64,000 bases of DNA from Solimonas soli DSM 21787 (GTDB taxonomy: Bacteria > Pseudomonadota > Gammaproteobacteria > Nevskiales > Nevskiaceae): contig NZ_AXDW01000015.1 of NCBI RefSeq assembly GCF_000474945.1, positions 62,001 to 126,000 of the forward strand, read 5' to 3'. Of the stretch, positions 9,289 through 20,217 are shown in pieces. How positions within the stretch are numbered: the first letter of the stretch is position 1; each line of letters starts with the position of its first letter. The notes below the pieces were generated by a model. That model ran no database searches and was not told the DNA's origin. It saw only the letters and a program-made list of their open reading frames with translations. A program made the translations under genes and the position numbers.

Positions 9289-10098
9289 TCAGCGCCCGCC
9301 GTGCAGCAGATTGGCGAGCGCGGCGAAGTCGCGCGCGTGCAGGCGCTCGGCACGCAGGCCCGGATCGAGGCCGGCGGCGCGGATCGTCTGCGCATCGGCG
9401 AGGCTCTTCAGCGCATTGGACAGCGTCTTGCGGCGCTGCGCGAAGGCCAGCATGACGACGCGATCGAACATCGCCATGTCGTCGATCGCATAGTCGGGCG
9501 TGCGCGGCTTGAGGCGCACGATCGCCGAGTCGACTTTCGGCGGCGGCCGGAAGGCGCCCGGCCCGACGTTGAACAGATGCGCGACTTCGCAGCGCGCGGC
9601 GAGCGCGACCGACAGCCGGCCGTAGTCGTCCTCGCCCGGGCCCGCGCACATGCGCTCGACGACTTCCTTCTGCAGCATGAAGTGCATGTCGGCGATGGCG
9701 TCGGCCTGCTCGAGCAGGTGGAAGAGGATCGGTGTCGAGATGTTGTAGGGCAGGTTGCCGACCAGGCGCAGGCGCCGGCCCGGCGTCGCCAACTGCCGAT
9801 AGTCGACGCTCAGCGCGTCGGCCTGGGTGATGTGCAGGGCCGGCGAGTGGCCGGCCGCCTCGAGCAGATGCGGGATGACGTCGCGATCGATCTCGATGAC
9901 ACGCAGCGTGCCGCCGTCCGCGGCGAGCTTCTCCAGCAGCGGCACGGTCAGCGCGCCGAGACCGGGGCCGATCTCGACCAGCGCGTCGCCCGGCTGCGGA
10001 TGGATCGCACGCAGGATGCGCGCGATCACCTGCGGGTCGTGCAGGAAATTCTGGCCGAAGCGGCGCTTCGGCTCAGGCAAATGACCATGAACGGCCAT
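9289..10098 (-). CDS. rsmA: 16S rRNA (adenine1518-N6/adenine1519-N6)-dimethyltransferase
   Basis: 269 residues from ATG 10098. RsmA/KsgA dimethylates two adjacent adenines in helix 45 of 16S rRNA late in 30S assembly. Visible motifs are KRRFGQNFLHD at the N-terminus, the SAM motif VEIGPGLGALT, VIEIDRD, the catalytic NLPYNIS, and AFRPPPKVDSAIV. Length is normal. A longer frame runs upstream, but the homologous part begins here; TTG at codon 7 is an alternative start. No good ribosome-binding site is visible, and the start codon lies in a strong inverted repeat. It lies downstream of pdxA in the lptD-surA-pdxA-ksgA order. Confidence 0.96.
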   Translation of the reverse strand: MAVHGHLPEPKRRFGQNFLHDPQVIARILRAIHPQPGDALVEIGPGLGALTVPLLEKLAADGGTLRVIEIDRDVIPHLLEAAGHSPALHITQADALSVDYRQLATPGRRLRLVGNLPYNISTPILFHLLEQADAIADMHFMLQKEVVERMCAGPGEDDYGRLSVALAARCEVAHLFNVGPGAFRPPPKVDSAIVRLKPRTPDYAIDDMAMFDRVVMLAFAQRRKTLSNALKSLADAQTIRAAGLDPGLRAERLHARDFAALANLLHGGR

Positions 10099-10134
10099 TT
10101 GCCGCGAAGCGCGCCCGGCCCTGGATGGCCGGGC
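10054..10134 (-). promoter_or_regulatory. Three consecutive hairpins across the ksgA translation start
   Basis: Three inverted repeats are read directly. 10113-10134: GCCCGGCC/GGCCGGGC with a 6-nt loop. 10076-10103: GGCAAATG/CATTTGCC, extended by CC/GG after one mismatch; this contains the start codon at 10096-10098. 10054-10072: GCCGAAGC/GCTTCGGC with a 3-nt loop, inside codons 9-15. In the mRNA the start codon would be base-paired and no Shine-Dalgarno sequence is exposed. No U-tract follows any stem, so these are not intrinsic terminators. Translational control is inferred. Confidence 0.55.
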
Positions 10135-10153
10135 CGGGCCCTGCGGGGGAAAT

Positions 10154-11185
10154 TTAGGCCCCGCCATGGACGGCGCCTCCGCGCTCGCCAGCGCTCGTGG
10201 AAGCCAGCTCGATGGCGAGCCGCAAGGCCGCGCGCAGGCTGCCGGCGTCGGCGCGGCCGCTGCCGGCGAGATCGAGCGCGGTTCCGTGATCGACCGAGGT
10301 GCGCAGGATCGGCAGGCCGAGCGTGATGTTGACGGCATCAAAGAAGCCGGCGTGCTTGAGCACCGGCAGGCCCTGGTCGTGGTACATGGCCAGCACCGCA
10401 TCGGCGTCGGCCAGATGCGTCGGCGTGAACAGGGTATCCGCCGGCAGCGGGCCGCGCGCGTCGATGCCTGCGCGCCGCGCCGCGTCGAGCGCCGGCGCGA
10501 TGATCTCGATCTCCTCGCGGCCGAGATGCCCCGACTCGCCGGCGTGCGGATTGAGGCCGCAGACCAGGATGCGCGGCGCGGCGATGCCAAAGCGGGCGCG
10601 CAGGTCGTGGTCGAGGATGCGCAGCGTCGCCAGCACGCGCTCGTGCGTGATCGCATCGGCGACCGCGCGCAGCGGCAGATGCGTGGTCAGCAGGGCGACG
10701 CGCAGCGGCGGCGCGGCGCCGGTCGCGAGCATCATGACCGGCAATGGCGCCGCGCAGTATTCGGCGAGGAATTCGGTGTGGCCGCTGAACGGCACGCCGC
10801 TGTCGGCGATCACGCTCTTCTGCACCGGCCCGGTGACCAGCGCGCCGGCCTGTCCGGCGAGGCAGGCGTCGGCGGCGCAGCGCAGCGTCTCCAGCACATA
10901 GGCGGCATTGCGCGGATCGAGCCGGCCGGGCGCCGCCGGCGCCGCCAGCGGCACCGGCAGTACCGCGAGCGCGCCGGCCGGCTGCGCCTGCGGCGCCTTG
11001 CCGAGATCGGCGCTGTGCAGCGCGAGCGGCAGGCCCAGCTGCGCGGCGCGCGCACGCAGCAGCTGCGGATCGGCGACGGCGACGATCTCGGCCGGCCAGG
11101 CCTGCTGGGCAATGACGCAGGCGAGGTCGGGGCCGATGCCGGCCGGTTCGCCGGGCGTGAGGACGATGCGCGGCAGGTGGCTCAT
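10154..11185 (-). CDS. pdxA: 4-hydroxythreonine-4-phosphate dehydrogenase
   Basis: 343 residues. PdxA oxidises 4-phosphohydroxy-L-threonine in the DXP-dependent pyridoxal phosphate pathway. Key parts are seen: N-terminal [28 protein letters not shown], the metal-ligand motifs [15 protein letters not shown] and [12 protein letters not shown], and the C-terminal [19 protein letters not shown]. Length is typical. It starts 36 bp after surA and is followed by ksgA, so the four minus-strand genes probably form an operon. Confidence 0.96.
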   Translation of the reverse strand: MSHLPRIVLTPGEPAGIGPDLACVIAQQAWPAEIVAVADPQLLRARAAQLGLPLALHSADLGKAPQAQPAGALAVLPVPLAAPAAPGRLDPRNAAYVLETLRCAADACLAGQAGALVTGPVQKSVIADSGVPFSGHTEFLAEYCAAPLPVMMLATGAAPPLRVALLTTHLPLRAVADAITHERVLATLRILDHDLRARFGIAAPRILVCGLNPHAGESGHLGREEIEIIAPALDAARRAGIDARGPLPADTLFTPTHLADADAVLAMYHDQGLPVLKHAGFFDAVNITLGLPILRTSVDHGTALDLAGSGRADAGSLRAALRLAIELASTSAGERGGAVHGGA

Positions 11186-11221
11186 CGCCGCAGCCCGGAA
11201 AGCGACGACGGCGCGGCCGGC

Positions 11222-12571
11222 TTACTGCAGCTGCTTGGCGGCGTCGGCATCCGAGGGCAGGCGGTATTCGATGTACGCCTCGTTGCGCAGGCGGCGCAGC
11301 CAGACGTCGTATTCCTCGGCGGCCTTGCGCGTGCCGATGGTGGTACGTGCGCGGGCGCGCTTCTGGTCCTCGGTCACGTCGCGCTCGCGGCGTTCGAGCA
11401 GCTGCGCGATGTGCCAGCCGAACTGGGTGCGGAACGGTTCGGAAATCTCTTTCGGCTGCAGGGCGTCGAGCCGCGTCTGGAATTCCGGCACGAACACGCC
11501 CGGCGGCTGGAAGCCGAGATCGCCGCCGCTGTTCCTGGAACCCGGATCGTCGGAGAACTCCTTGGCCAGCTTGGCGAAGTCCTCGCCGCCCTTGAGGCGC
11601 GTGTAGAGATCATGCGCCAGGGCGCGCGACTGCTCGTCGTCGCGGATCGCGTTGGTCTGGATCAGGATGTGCCGCGCGTGCGTTTCGGTGACGGTCTTGC
11701 GCTCGGTATCGGCGCCGCGCACGTCGCTGAGCTTGATCAGGTGGTAGCCGCTGCCGGTCTCGAAGATGTCGCTGGTCTCGCCCTTCTTCAGCTTGCCGGC
11801 GATGCTGGCGAACACGCCCGGCAGATCGCCGGCCTTGCGCCAGTCGAGATCGCCGCCCTGCAGGGCCTGCTGGCCGTTGGAGTTGGCGATGGCCAGCTGC
11901 GCGAAGTCCTCGCCGGCGCGGATGCGCTTGAGCAGGTCTGCGGCCTTGGCGCGCGCCTGGTCGCGCACCTGCTGGCTGGCGCCGTCGGGGACGGCGATCA
12001 GGATGTGCGAGAGGCGGTATTCCTTGTCGGCGGCGGCGCCTTCGGTGGCGAGAAAGGCGTCGACGTCCTGGTCGGTGACCTGCACGCGGCTGTCGACTTC
12101 CTTGTTGCGCAGGCGCTGGATCGTCACCTCGTCGCGGATCTGTTCGCGCAGGGTCAGGTAGTCCATGCCCTCGCTGCGCACCGCGTCGGCGAAGGCCGAC
12201 AGGCTCATGCCGTTCTGCTTGGCGATGTTGCCGAGCACTTCGTTGAGTTCACGGTCGTCGATGCGCACGCCGGCCTGCTGGGCGCGCTGCGTCTGCACGC
12301 GCGTGAGGATCAGCTGCTCGAGCACCTGGGCGCGCAGGATCTCCTCGGGCGGCGCGGCGATGCCGCGCTTGGCGATCTGCGTGCGGGCATTTTCCATCGC
12401 CCGGTCGATCTCGCTTTCCAGGATCACGCCGTCGTTGACGACGACGACGATGCGGTCGAGCGCCTCCGGCGCGGCGATCGCCACCCGGGCCAGCCCCAGG
12501 CCGGCGCCCAGCGCGAGGAAGAAGGACGGCAGCAGACGCAGGACGGTACGCAGGGAGGAACGCAACGGCAT
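11222..12571 (-). CDS. surA: Periplasmic chaperone and peptidyl-prolyl isomerase SurA
   Basis: 449 residues from ATG 12571. The 40-residue in-frame extension upstream is rejected because the signal peptide starts at MPLRSSLRTVLRL. The signal peptide ends near ARVAIAA (about 34). A SurA N-terminal chaperone domain follows (VVVVNDGVILESEIDRAM; about 37-155), then two parvulin PPIase domains, starting at SHILIAVPDG (about 187) and ARHILIQTNA (about 300) and each with the GEDFAxLA segment. SurA escorts outer-membrane barrels to BAM; LptD, encoded just upstream, is a principal client in E. coli. Confidence 0.95.
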   Translation of the reverse strand: MPLRSSLRTVLRLLPSFFLALGAGLGLARVAIAAPEALDRIVVVVNDGVILESEIDRAMENARTQIAKRGIAAPPEEILRAQVLEQLILTRVQTQRAQQAGVRIDDRELNEVLGNIAKQNGMSLSAFADAVRSEGMDYLTLREQIRDEVTIQRLRNKEVDSRVQVTDQDVDAFLATEGAAADKEYRLSHILIAVPDGASQQVRDQARAKAADLLKRIRAGEDFAQLAIANSNGQQALQGGDLDWRKAGDLPGVFASIAGKLKKGETSDIFETGSGYHLIKLSDVRGADTERKTVTETHARHILIQTNAIRDDEQSRALAHDLYTRLKGGEDFAKLAKEFSDDPGSRNSGGDLGFQPPGVFVPEFQTRLDALQPKEISEPFRTQFGWHIAQLLERRERDVTEDQKRARARTTIGTRKAAEEYDVWLRRLRNEAYIEYRLPSDADAAKQLQ

Positions 12572-12605
12572 GACGGGACCGGTGGACGTGAAGGGAGAAC
12601 GGAAA

Positions 12606-12672
12606 AGGCGCCCGGGGGCGTGCGAAAAGGCGATTATCACCCAGCCGCGTCCCGGCGACGACCCGGGCGCCT
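12606..12672 (-). promoter_or_regulatory. Inverted repeat in the lptD-surA gap, terminator- or attenuator-like
   Basis: Perfect 11-bp arms, AGGCGCCCGGG at 12606-12616 and CCCGGGCGCCT at 12662-12672, enclose about 45 nt. On the minus strand the distal arm is followed at once by TTTTCC. The proximal arm reaches into the lptD stop codon. The loop is far longer than in a normal intrinsic terminator, so partial attenuation between lptD and surA, or an mRNA stability element, is only a possibility. Confidence 0.4.
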
Positions 12673-14894
12673 CAGTAGACATCATCATCGACCCGAAGGT
12701 TCGGGAAACCGGAGCCGATCTGGCCGAGGCCCTTGAGTTCGAGCTGGGCGTAGATGCCGGTATTGAAGGTGCCCCGCGAGTCGGAGATGTAGCGGCGGGC
12801 GGCGAGGTCGATCGCCCAGCAGCAGGTGTCGTAGCGCAGGCCGACGTAGGTGTCGAGCGTTTCGCTGTCGCGGATCGAGTAGCGCCAGCGTGCGGCGGCG
12901 CTGATCGCCTTGTAGACCGGCGTCATCAGGATCAGGTCGGTCTGTTCGAGCAGATCGCGGCGGTAGCGATACGAGGCTTCGAGCAGGCGGTGATGATCGT
13001 CGCGGTAGCGCAGCGCGAAGCCGGTGCGGGTGAATTCCGATTCGGCCGGCGACCACTGCGTCATCAGCCGTGCGCCCCAGTCCTGCGACAGGTTGTATTC
13101 GAATTCGCCGATGAAGTCGGTGGCGCCCTGCCGGGGCGCTTCCTCGTCCGGCAGCGTCACGCGCGGGGTCTCGAAGCGGTACAGCTGGCCGATCGCCATC
13201 GAGGCCTTGACCGCGCCGCTCTCGGGATCGATCTGGCGGCCGGTCAGCGCCAGGGTCAGTTCGTTGGCGTCGGAGATGCGATCGAGGCCGGAGAAGCGGT
13301 TGCGCGCGAACAGCTGGGTGAAGTCGAAGTCCGGCTCGCCGGCGTCGAACACCGGCAGATCGTCCTGGTTGCGGTACGGCACATAGAGATAGAAGAGGCG
13401 CGGTTCGAGCAGCTGCGGCGTGCCGTCGGCGAGCAGGCGCTCGAAGCGCAGGCCGTATTCCGCGCTGAACATGGGCAGCGCGCGATCCGGCGAGTTCGAC
13501 TGGCCGGTCGCGGTGTTGGTCAGCTCGTAGCCGGTGTAGCGATAGTCGAGCTGCGCCTTGCTGAACCACGAGATCGTGTCGCGCTCCAGCCGCAGATACG
13601 GATCGATGTCGAAGCGCTGGCCTTCGACCGAATCGGCGCGCGCGAAATTGCTGTACTCGCCGCTGATGCCGGCGCGCGTGTAGAGGAAGCCGTTGCGCGT
13701 CTGCGCGTTGGCGAGGATCTGCGGCAGCCGGCGGTAGGGCTGCTCGATCGAGGTGATGTTGCTGTCGATCTTCTGGTAGTCCTGCACCAGCCCCTGGATC
13801 GAATACGAACCGGGCGACTGATAGGTCAGGCGCGCGCTGCGGTCGAGGAAGGAGATCGACGACAGGTCGATGTGATTGCCGCCGAGGTCTTCGAAGTAGG
13901 CCGGATCACTGACGTTGGCGTAGTTGATGTCGAGCGCGAGGCGATCGCTGAGCAGGCCCTGGTGATTGAGATAGACGTAATCGCGCTTCTCGCCGGTGAC
14001 CTGATCGTTGTCGAGGTACTGGTAGCCGAGATCGCCTTCGGACTGCTCGAACAGGTAGCGGCCGGCCAGGCCCAGCTGCAGGCCGCGCTTCGACATGTAG
14101 CGCGGCGTGAACGTCGCGTCGTAGTTCCCGGCGAGGTTGAGGTAGAGCGGCTGACGATAGTCCAGGCCGGTCTTGTCGGTGTCGGCGATGACCGGATACA
14201 GCAGGCCGCTGCGGCGGCGATCGTCGATCGGAAACTGCAGCCAGGGCGAATAGAAGATCGGCACGCCGAGGAAGCGCAGCCGCGCATTGGTCGCGGTGCC
14301 AAGGCCGGCGTCGTAGTCGAGCTTGATCTGGCTCGCCTCGAGATACCAGCTGTCGTCGCCGGGTGCGCAGCTGGTGTAGCTGGCCTGGCGCAGCGCCGCG
14401 GTCTTGTCGCCGTTGACCTGCAGCTCCTTGGCCTGGCCGCGCGCCACGCGCGTCATCAGGGTGAACGAGTTGTCGCTGAACAGGCCGGTCTGATCGTCGA
14501 GATCGAACTGCGCGCGCTGCGAATCGATGACGAAATCCTTGCTGCGATACAGCGACTCGTTGTTGATGATGATGCGCTTCTCGACATCGTCGTAGTCGAG
14601 CTGGTCGGCGCTGATTTCCTTGTCGGCCTGCCGCACCTTCACCGAGCCGAGCATCTTCGACAGGCCGTCCTGCTGCAGGTCCACCTTGTCGGCGGTGAGG
14701 CGAATCTTGTCGTCGTTGGCGATGTCGAGCGGCGGCAGCGTGTCGGTGATCTGCGCGCAGGTCGACACCGCCTCCTCGTGGCGCTCGCTGGTGTAGTTGG
14801 ACCGGGTCGGCAGCAGGCTCTGCGCCCGGGCGGCACCGACGGCCAGGAGGCTGATGCCGAGCACGGCGGAGAGCTGGCGGCGAAGACGGAGCAA
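12672..14894 (-). CDS. lptD: LPS-assembly protein LptD
   Basis: 740 residues, starting with TTG at 14894; no better start precedes the signal peptide (about 1-24, ending ARA). LptD is the outer-membrane barrel that inserts lipopolysaccharide with LptE. The N-terminal jellyroll (about 58-190; IRLTADKVDLQQDG) is followed by the barrel, and the chain ends in an aromatic (DDDVY). Four cysteines (C46, C176, and the adjacent C691/C692) match the E. coli pattern in which non-consecutive disulfides activate LptD. surA is downstream, and amgK-murU diverge upstream, as in Pseudomonas. Confidence 0.96.
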   Translation of the reverse strand: MLRLRRQLSAVLGISLLAVGAARAQSLLPTRSNYTSERHEEAVSTCAQITDTLPPLDIANDDKIRLTADKVDLQQDGLSKMLGSVKVRQADKEISADQLDYDDVEKRIIINNESLYRSKDFVIDSQRAQFDLDDQTGLFSDNSFTLMTRVARGQAKELQVNGDKTAALRQASYTSCAPGDDSWYLEASQIKLDYDAGLGTATNARLRFLGVPIFYSPWLQFPIDDRRRSGLLYPVIADTDKTGLDYRQPLYLNLAGNYDATFTPRYMSKRGLQLGLAGRYLFEQSEGDLGYQYLDNDQVTGEKRDYVYLNHQGLLSDRLALDINYANVSDPAYFEDLGGNHIDLSSISFLDRSARLTYQSPGSYSIQGLVQDYQKIDSNITSIEQPYRRLPQILANAQTRNGFLYTRAGISGEYSNFARADSVEGQRFDIDPYLRLERDTISWFSKAQLDYRYTGYELTNTATGQSNSPDRALPMFSAEYGLRFERLLADGTPQLLEPRLFYLYVPYRNQDDLPVFDAGEPDFDFTQLFARNRFSGLDRISDANELTLALTGRQIDPESGAVKASMAIGQLYRFETPRVTLPDEEAPRQGATDFIGEFEYNLSQDWGARLMTQWSPAESEFTRTGFALRYRDDHHRLLEASYRYRRDLLEQTDLILMTPVYKAISAAARWRYSIRDSETLDTYVGLRYDTCCWAIDLAARRYISDSRGTFNTGIYAQLELKGLGQIGSGFPNLRVDDDVY

Positions 14895-15042
14895 GGCGGG
14901 TCGTTATGGGTGTGGAACGCGCAGTATATCGGCGGGCAGGGACGATCAGGACAGCGACGCCGATGCCGGCGGCCCGCGTCGTCGATGCGCGGGCGCCGTT
15001 CGGTTAAGCTGCGTGCGCCCGCTGATCATCTTTTGACCGTTC

Positions 15043-18147
<3,105 letters not shown>

Positions 18148-18167
18148 GCGAAAACATGAAGAGCTCC

Positions 18168-18245
18168 AACCATGGATTTCACAGTTTGCACAGAAGAAGA
18201 CGGAGCTTTGCTTTTCAATCCGTGGGATCCGTGAAATCCGTGGTT
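18168..18245. repeat. Palindromic intergenic element with three ATCCGTG repeats
   Basis: In the gap between two convergent genes, 17-bp arms at 18168-18184 (AACCATGGATTTCACAG) and 18229-18245 (CCGTGAAATCCGTGGTT) are inverted copies with two mismatches. The right part holds three tandem 9-bp units beginning ATCCGTG, at 18218, 18227 and 18236. It is AT-richer than its surroundings. The position after pmbA and before the oppositely read phosphoesterase is typical of REP-like or small non-autonomous elements. A transcript through it could fold into a long hairpin. Confidence 0.55.
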
Positions 18246-18249
18246 TGCT

Positions 18250-19056
18250 TCATGGCTTCTGCGCCGCGCGCTGCGGCGGCTTGAGCGGTGTGACCTTGGC
18301 CGAATTCTCGGCGCCTTCGTGCAGCTCCGCCCAGCGCAGGATCTCGATGCGGCCGTTCATGTCCTCGGCCAGCGCCGTGCAGCTTTCGACCCAGTCGCCG
18401 CAGTTGTAGTACTGCACGCCGTGGATGCGGCGGATCTCGGCGTGATGGATGTGGCCGCAAATCACGCCGTCGAGCTGGCGGCGGCGGCAGTCGCGCGCCA
18501 CGGCGTCCTCGAAGGCCGAAACGAAGTTCACCGCGCGCTTGACCTGGTGCTTGGCATAGGCCGACAGCGACCAGTGCGGCTTGTCGAAGCGCGCGCGCAC
18601 GCGGTTGATGACGACGTTGGCGCGCAGCAGCGTCTGATAGGCGGCGTCGCCGGCGATGGCGATGCGCCGGAAGTAGCGCGTGATCATGTCGAAGGCGTCG
18701 CCGTGCAGCACCAGCAGGCGGCGGCCGTCAGCCGTGTGATGAATGGCTTCGTTGGCGATGCTGATGTTGCCGAAGTGCATCGCGTGGTCGACGTAGCGGC
18801 GCAGGAATTCGTCGTGGTTGCCGGTGATGTAGTGCACCGCCGTGCCGGCCTCGGCCTTGCTCAGGATCTCGCGCACGACGTTGGCGTGTGCCTGCGGCCA
18901 GTACCAGCTTTGATGCAGCTTCCAGCCGTCGATGATGTCGCCGACCAGATACAGCCGCTCGCAGTCATGGCGGCGCAGGAAATCGGCGAGCAGTTCGGCC
19001 TGGCAGCCGGGACGTCCGAGGTGGACGTCGGAAATCCACAGTGTGCGATAGCGCAT
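18250..19056 (-). CDS. LpxH-like metallophosphoesterase, copy 1
   Basis: 268 residues. It is a calcineurin-like phosphoesterase close to the UDP-2,3-diacylglucosamine diphosphatase group. All metal-binding motifs are present: WISDVHLG near the N-terminus, VGDIIDGW, GNHDEFLR, LHGDAFD and GHIHHAE. Such proteins either cleave UDP-diacylglucosamine in lipid A synthesis or act on other phosphoesters; sequence alone does not settle this. It is a paralogue of the gene immediately upstream (19245-20099), sharing GDIIDGWKL, SWYWPQ, GNHDEFLR and NCGDWVESCTALAED. A terminator at 19201-19230 separates the copies. Confidence 0.88.
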   Translation of the reverse strand: MRYRTLWISDVHLGRPGCQAELLADFLRRHDCERLYLVGDIIDGWKLHQSWYWPQAHANVVREILSKAEAGTAVHYITGNHDEFLRRYVDHAMHFGNISIANEAIHHTADGRRLLVLHGDAFDMITRYFRRIAIAGDAAYQTLLRANVVINRVRARFDKPHWSLSAYAKHQVKRAVNFVSAFEDAVARDCRRRQLDGVICGHIHHAEIRRIHGVQYYNCGDWVESCTALAEDMNGRIEILRWAELHEGAENSAKVTPLKPPQRAAQKP

Positions 19057-19200
19057 GGTGCCTCCGGGCGCGGTGGGGGAAGCCGCGTCTGTCGTATTTC
19101 AGCAAGTTTCTTGCCACGCGGCCAGGGCGCAGTGGCGATGGAGACAATCCTGCGCCCGGCGATGTGAACTCGGTCACGGCACGAGCGTGCGCCGCCCACG

Positions 19201-19230
19201 AAAAAGGCCGCCGCGACGCGCGCGGCGGCC
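19201..19230 (-). terminator. Intrinsic terminator after phosphoesterase copy 2
   Basis: A perfect 10-bp stem, GGCCGCCGCG/CGCGGCGGCC, with a 5-nt loop is flanked on the plus strand by AAAAA at 19201-19205, which is the U-tract for minus-strand transcripts. It lies 15 bp past the stop of the 19245-20099 gene, so copy 1 probably needs its own promoter in the remaining roughly 145 bp. Confidence 0.85.
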
Positions 19231-19244
19231 TCGCGACGAGGGCT

Positions 19245-20099
19245 TCAGGCTGCGGTGCGGGCGCGCGGCAGCGGCGTGACCTTGCCGCCGGCCTGGTTGA
19301 GGTGATCGAGCTCGATCCAGCGCAGGACGTGGATGCGGCCGTTGAAGTCCTCGGCGAGCGCCGTGCAGCTTTCGACCCAGTCGCCGCAGTTGTAGTAGCT
19401 GACGCCGTCGATGTCGCGCGCTTCCGCGTGGTGGATGTGGCCGCAGACCACGCCGTCGAGTTCACGGCGGCGGCATTCGTGGGCCAGCGATTCCTCGAAG
19501 GTCGAGACGATGTTGACGGCGGTCTTCACGTGCTGCTTGGCGAAGGCCGACAGTGACCAGTAGCGCATGCCGAGCGCCGAGCGTGCGCGGTTGAACCAGT
19601 AGTTGAAGCGCATCGTGCCTTCGTACAGCGTGTCGCCGGCCAGCGCGATCCACTTGTGGTAGCGCGTGATGACGTCGAACAGGTCGCCGTGCATGACCAG
19701 CAGCTTGCGGCCGTCGGCGGTCGTGTGCACGTGTTCGTTGACGAGGCGGATGTTGCCGATCTCCAGCTCGTAGCCGACGAACTTGCGCAGGAACTCGTCG
19801 TGATTGCCGGTGACGTAATAGACCTTGGTACCGCGCTTGGCCTTGGTCAGCACCTTGCGCAGGACGTTGGTGTGCTCCTGCGGCCAGTACCAGCTCGAAC
19901 GCAGCTTCCAGCCGTCGATGATATCGCCGACCATGTACAGCGTCTCGCAGCTGTTGTGCTTGAGGAAGTCGGCGAGATGTTCCGCCTTGCAGCCCGGCGT
20001 GCCGAGATGCACATCGGAGATCCAGATCGTCCGGTAGCGGTTCTTGCCGTCGTCGGCCGGCTTGCGGGAGCGGGTCTTGGGCTTGGCTGCGTCTTTCAT
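19245..20099 (-). CDS. LpxH-like metallophosphoesterase, copy 2
   Basis: 284 residues from ATG 20099. Compared with copy 1 it has a basic N-terminal extension of about 20 residues (KPKTRSRKPADDGKNRY). The active-site motifs are complete: WISDVHLG, VGDIIDGW, GNHDEFLRK, MHGDLFD and GHIHHAEA. The core aligns end to end with copy 1, which indicates tandem duplication. Family knowledge suggests UDP-2,3-diacylglucosamine hydrolysis or a related phosphoesterase reaction at the inner membrane. Intrinsic terminators on both sides isolate it as a single transcription unit. Confidence 0.88.
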   Translation of the reverse strand: MKDAAKPKTRSRKPADDGKNRYRTIWISDVHLGTPGCKAEHLADFLKHNSCETLYMVGDIIDGWKLRSSWYWPQEHTNVLRKVLTKAKRGTKVYYVTGNHDEFLRKFVGYELEIGNIRLVNEHVHTTADGRKLLVMHGDLFDVITRYHKWIALAGDTLYEGTMRFNYWFNRARSALGMRYWSLSAFAKQHVKTAVNIVSTFEESLAHECRRRELDGVVCGHIHHAEARDIDGVSYYNCGDWVESCTALAEDFNGRIHVLRWIELDHLNQAGGKVTPLPRARTAA

Positions 20100-20168
20100 G
20101 GCGCTTCCTACTCTTGCAGCCGGCGATGATCGGCCGGTGACATGGCCATGAAGCTTTGGTGACGGACA

Positions 20169-20197
20169 CAAAAAAGGCGCAGCCTCGCGGCTGCGCC
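20169..20197 (-). terminator. Intrinsic terminator after the ompA-like/lipoprotein pair
   Basis: A perfect 9-bp stem, GGCGCAGCC/GGCTGCGCC, with a 4-nt loop lies at 20176-20197. The plus-strand A-run at 20170-20175 supplies the U-tract on the minus strand. It lies 21 bp beyond the lipoprotein stop at 20218. Confidence 0.9.
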
Positions 20198-20217
20198 CAC
20201 GAACAACGGGACCTCGA

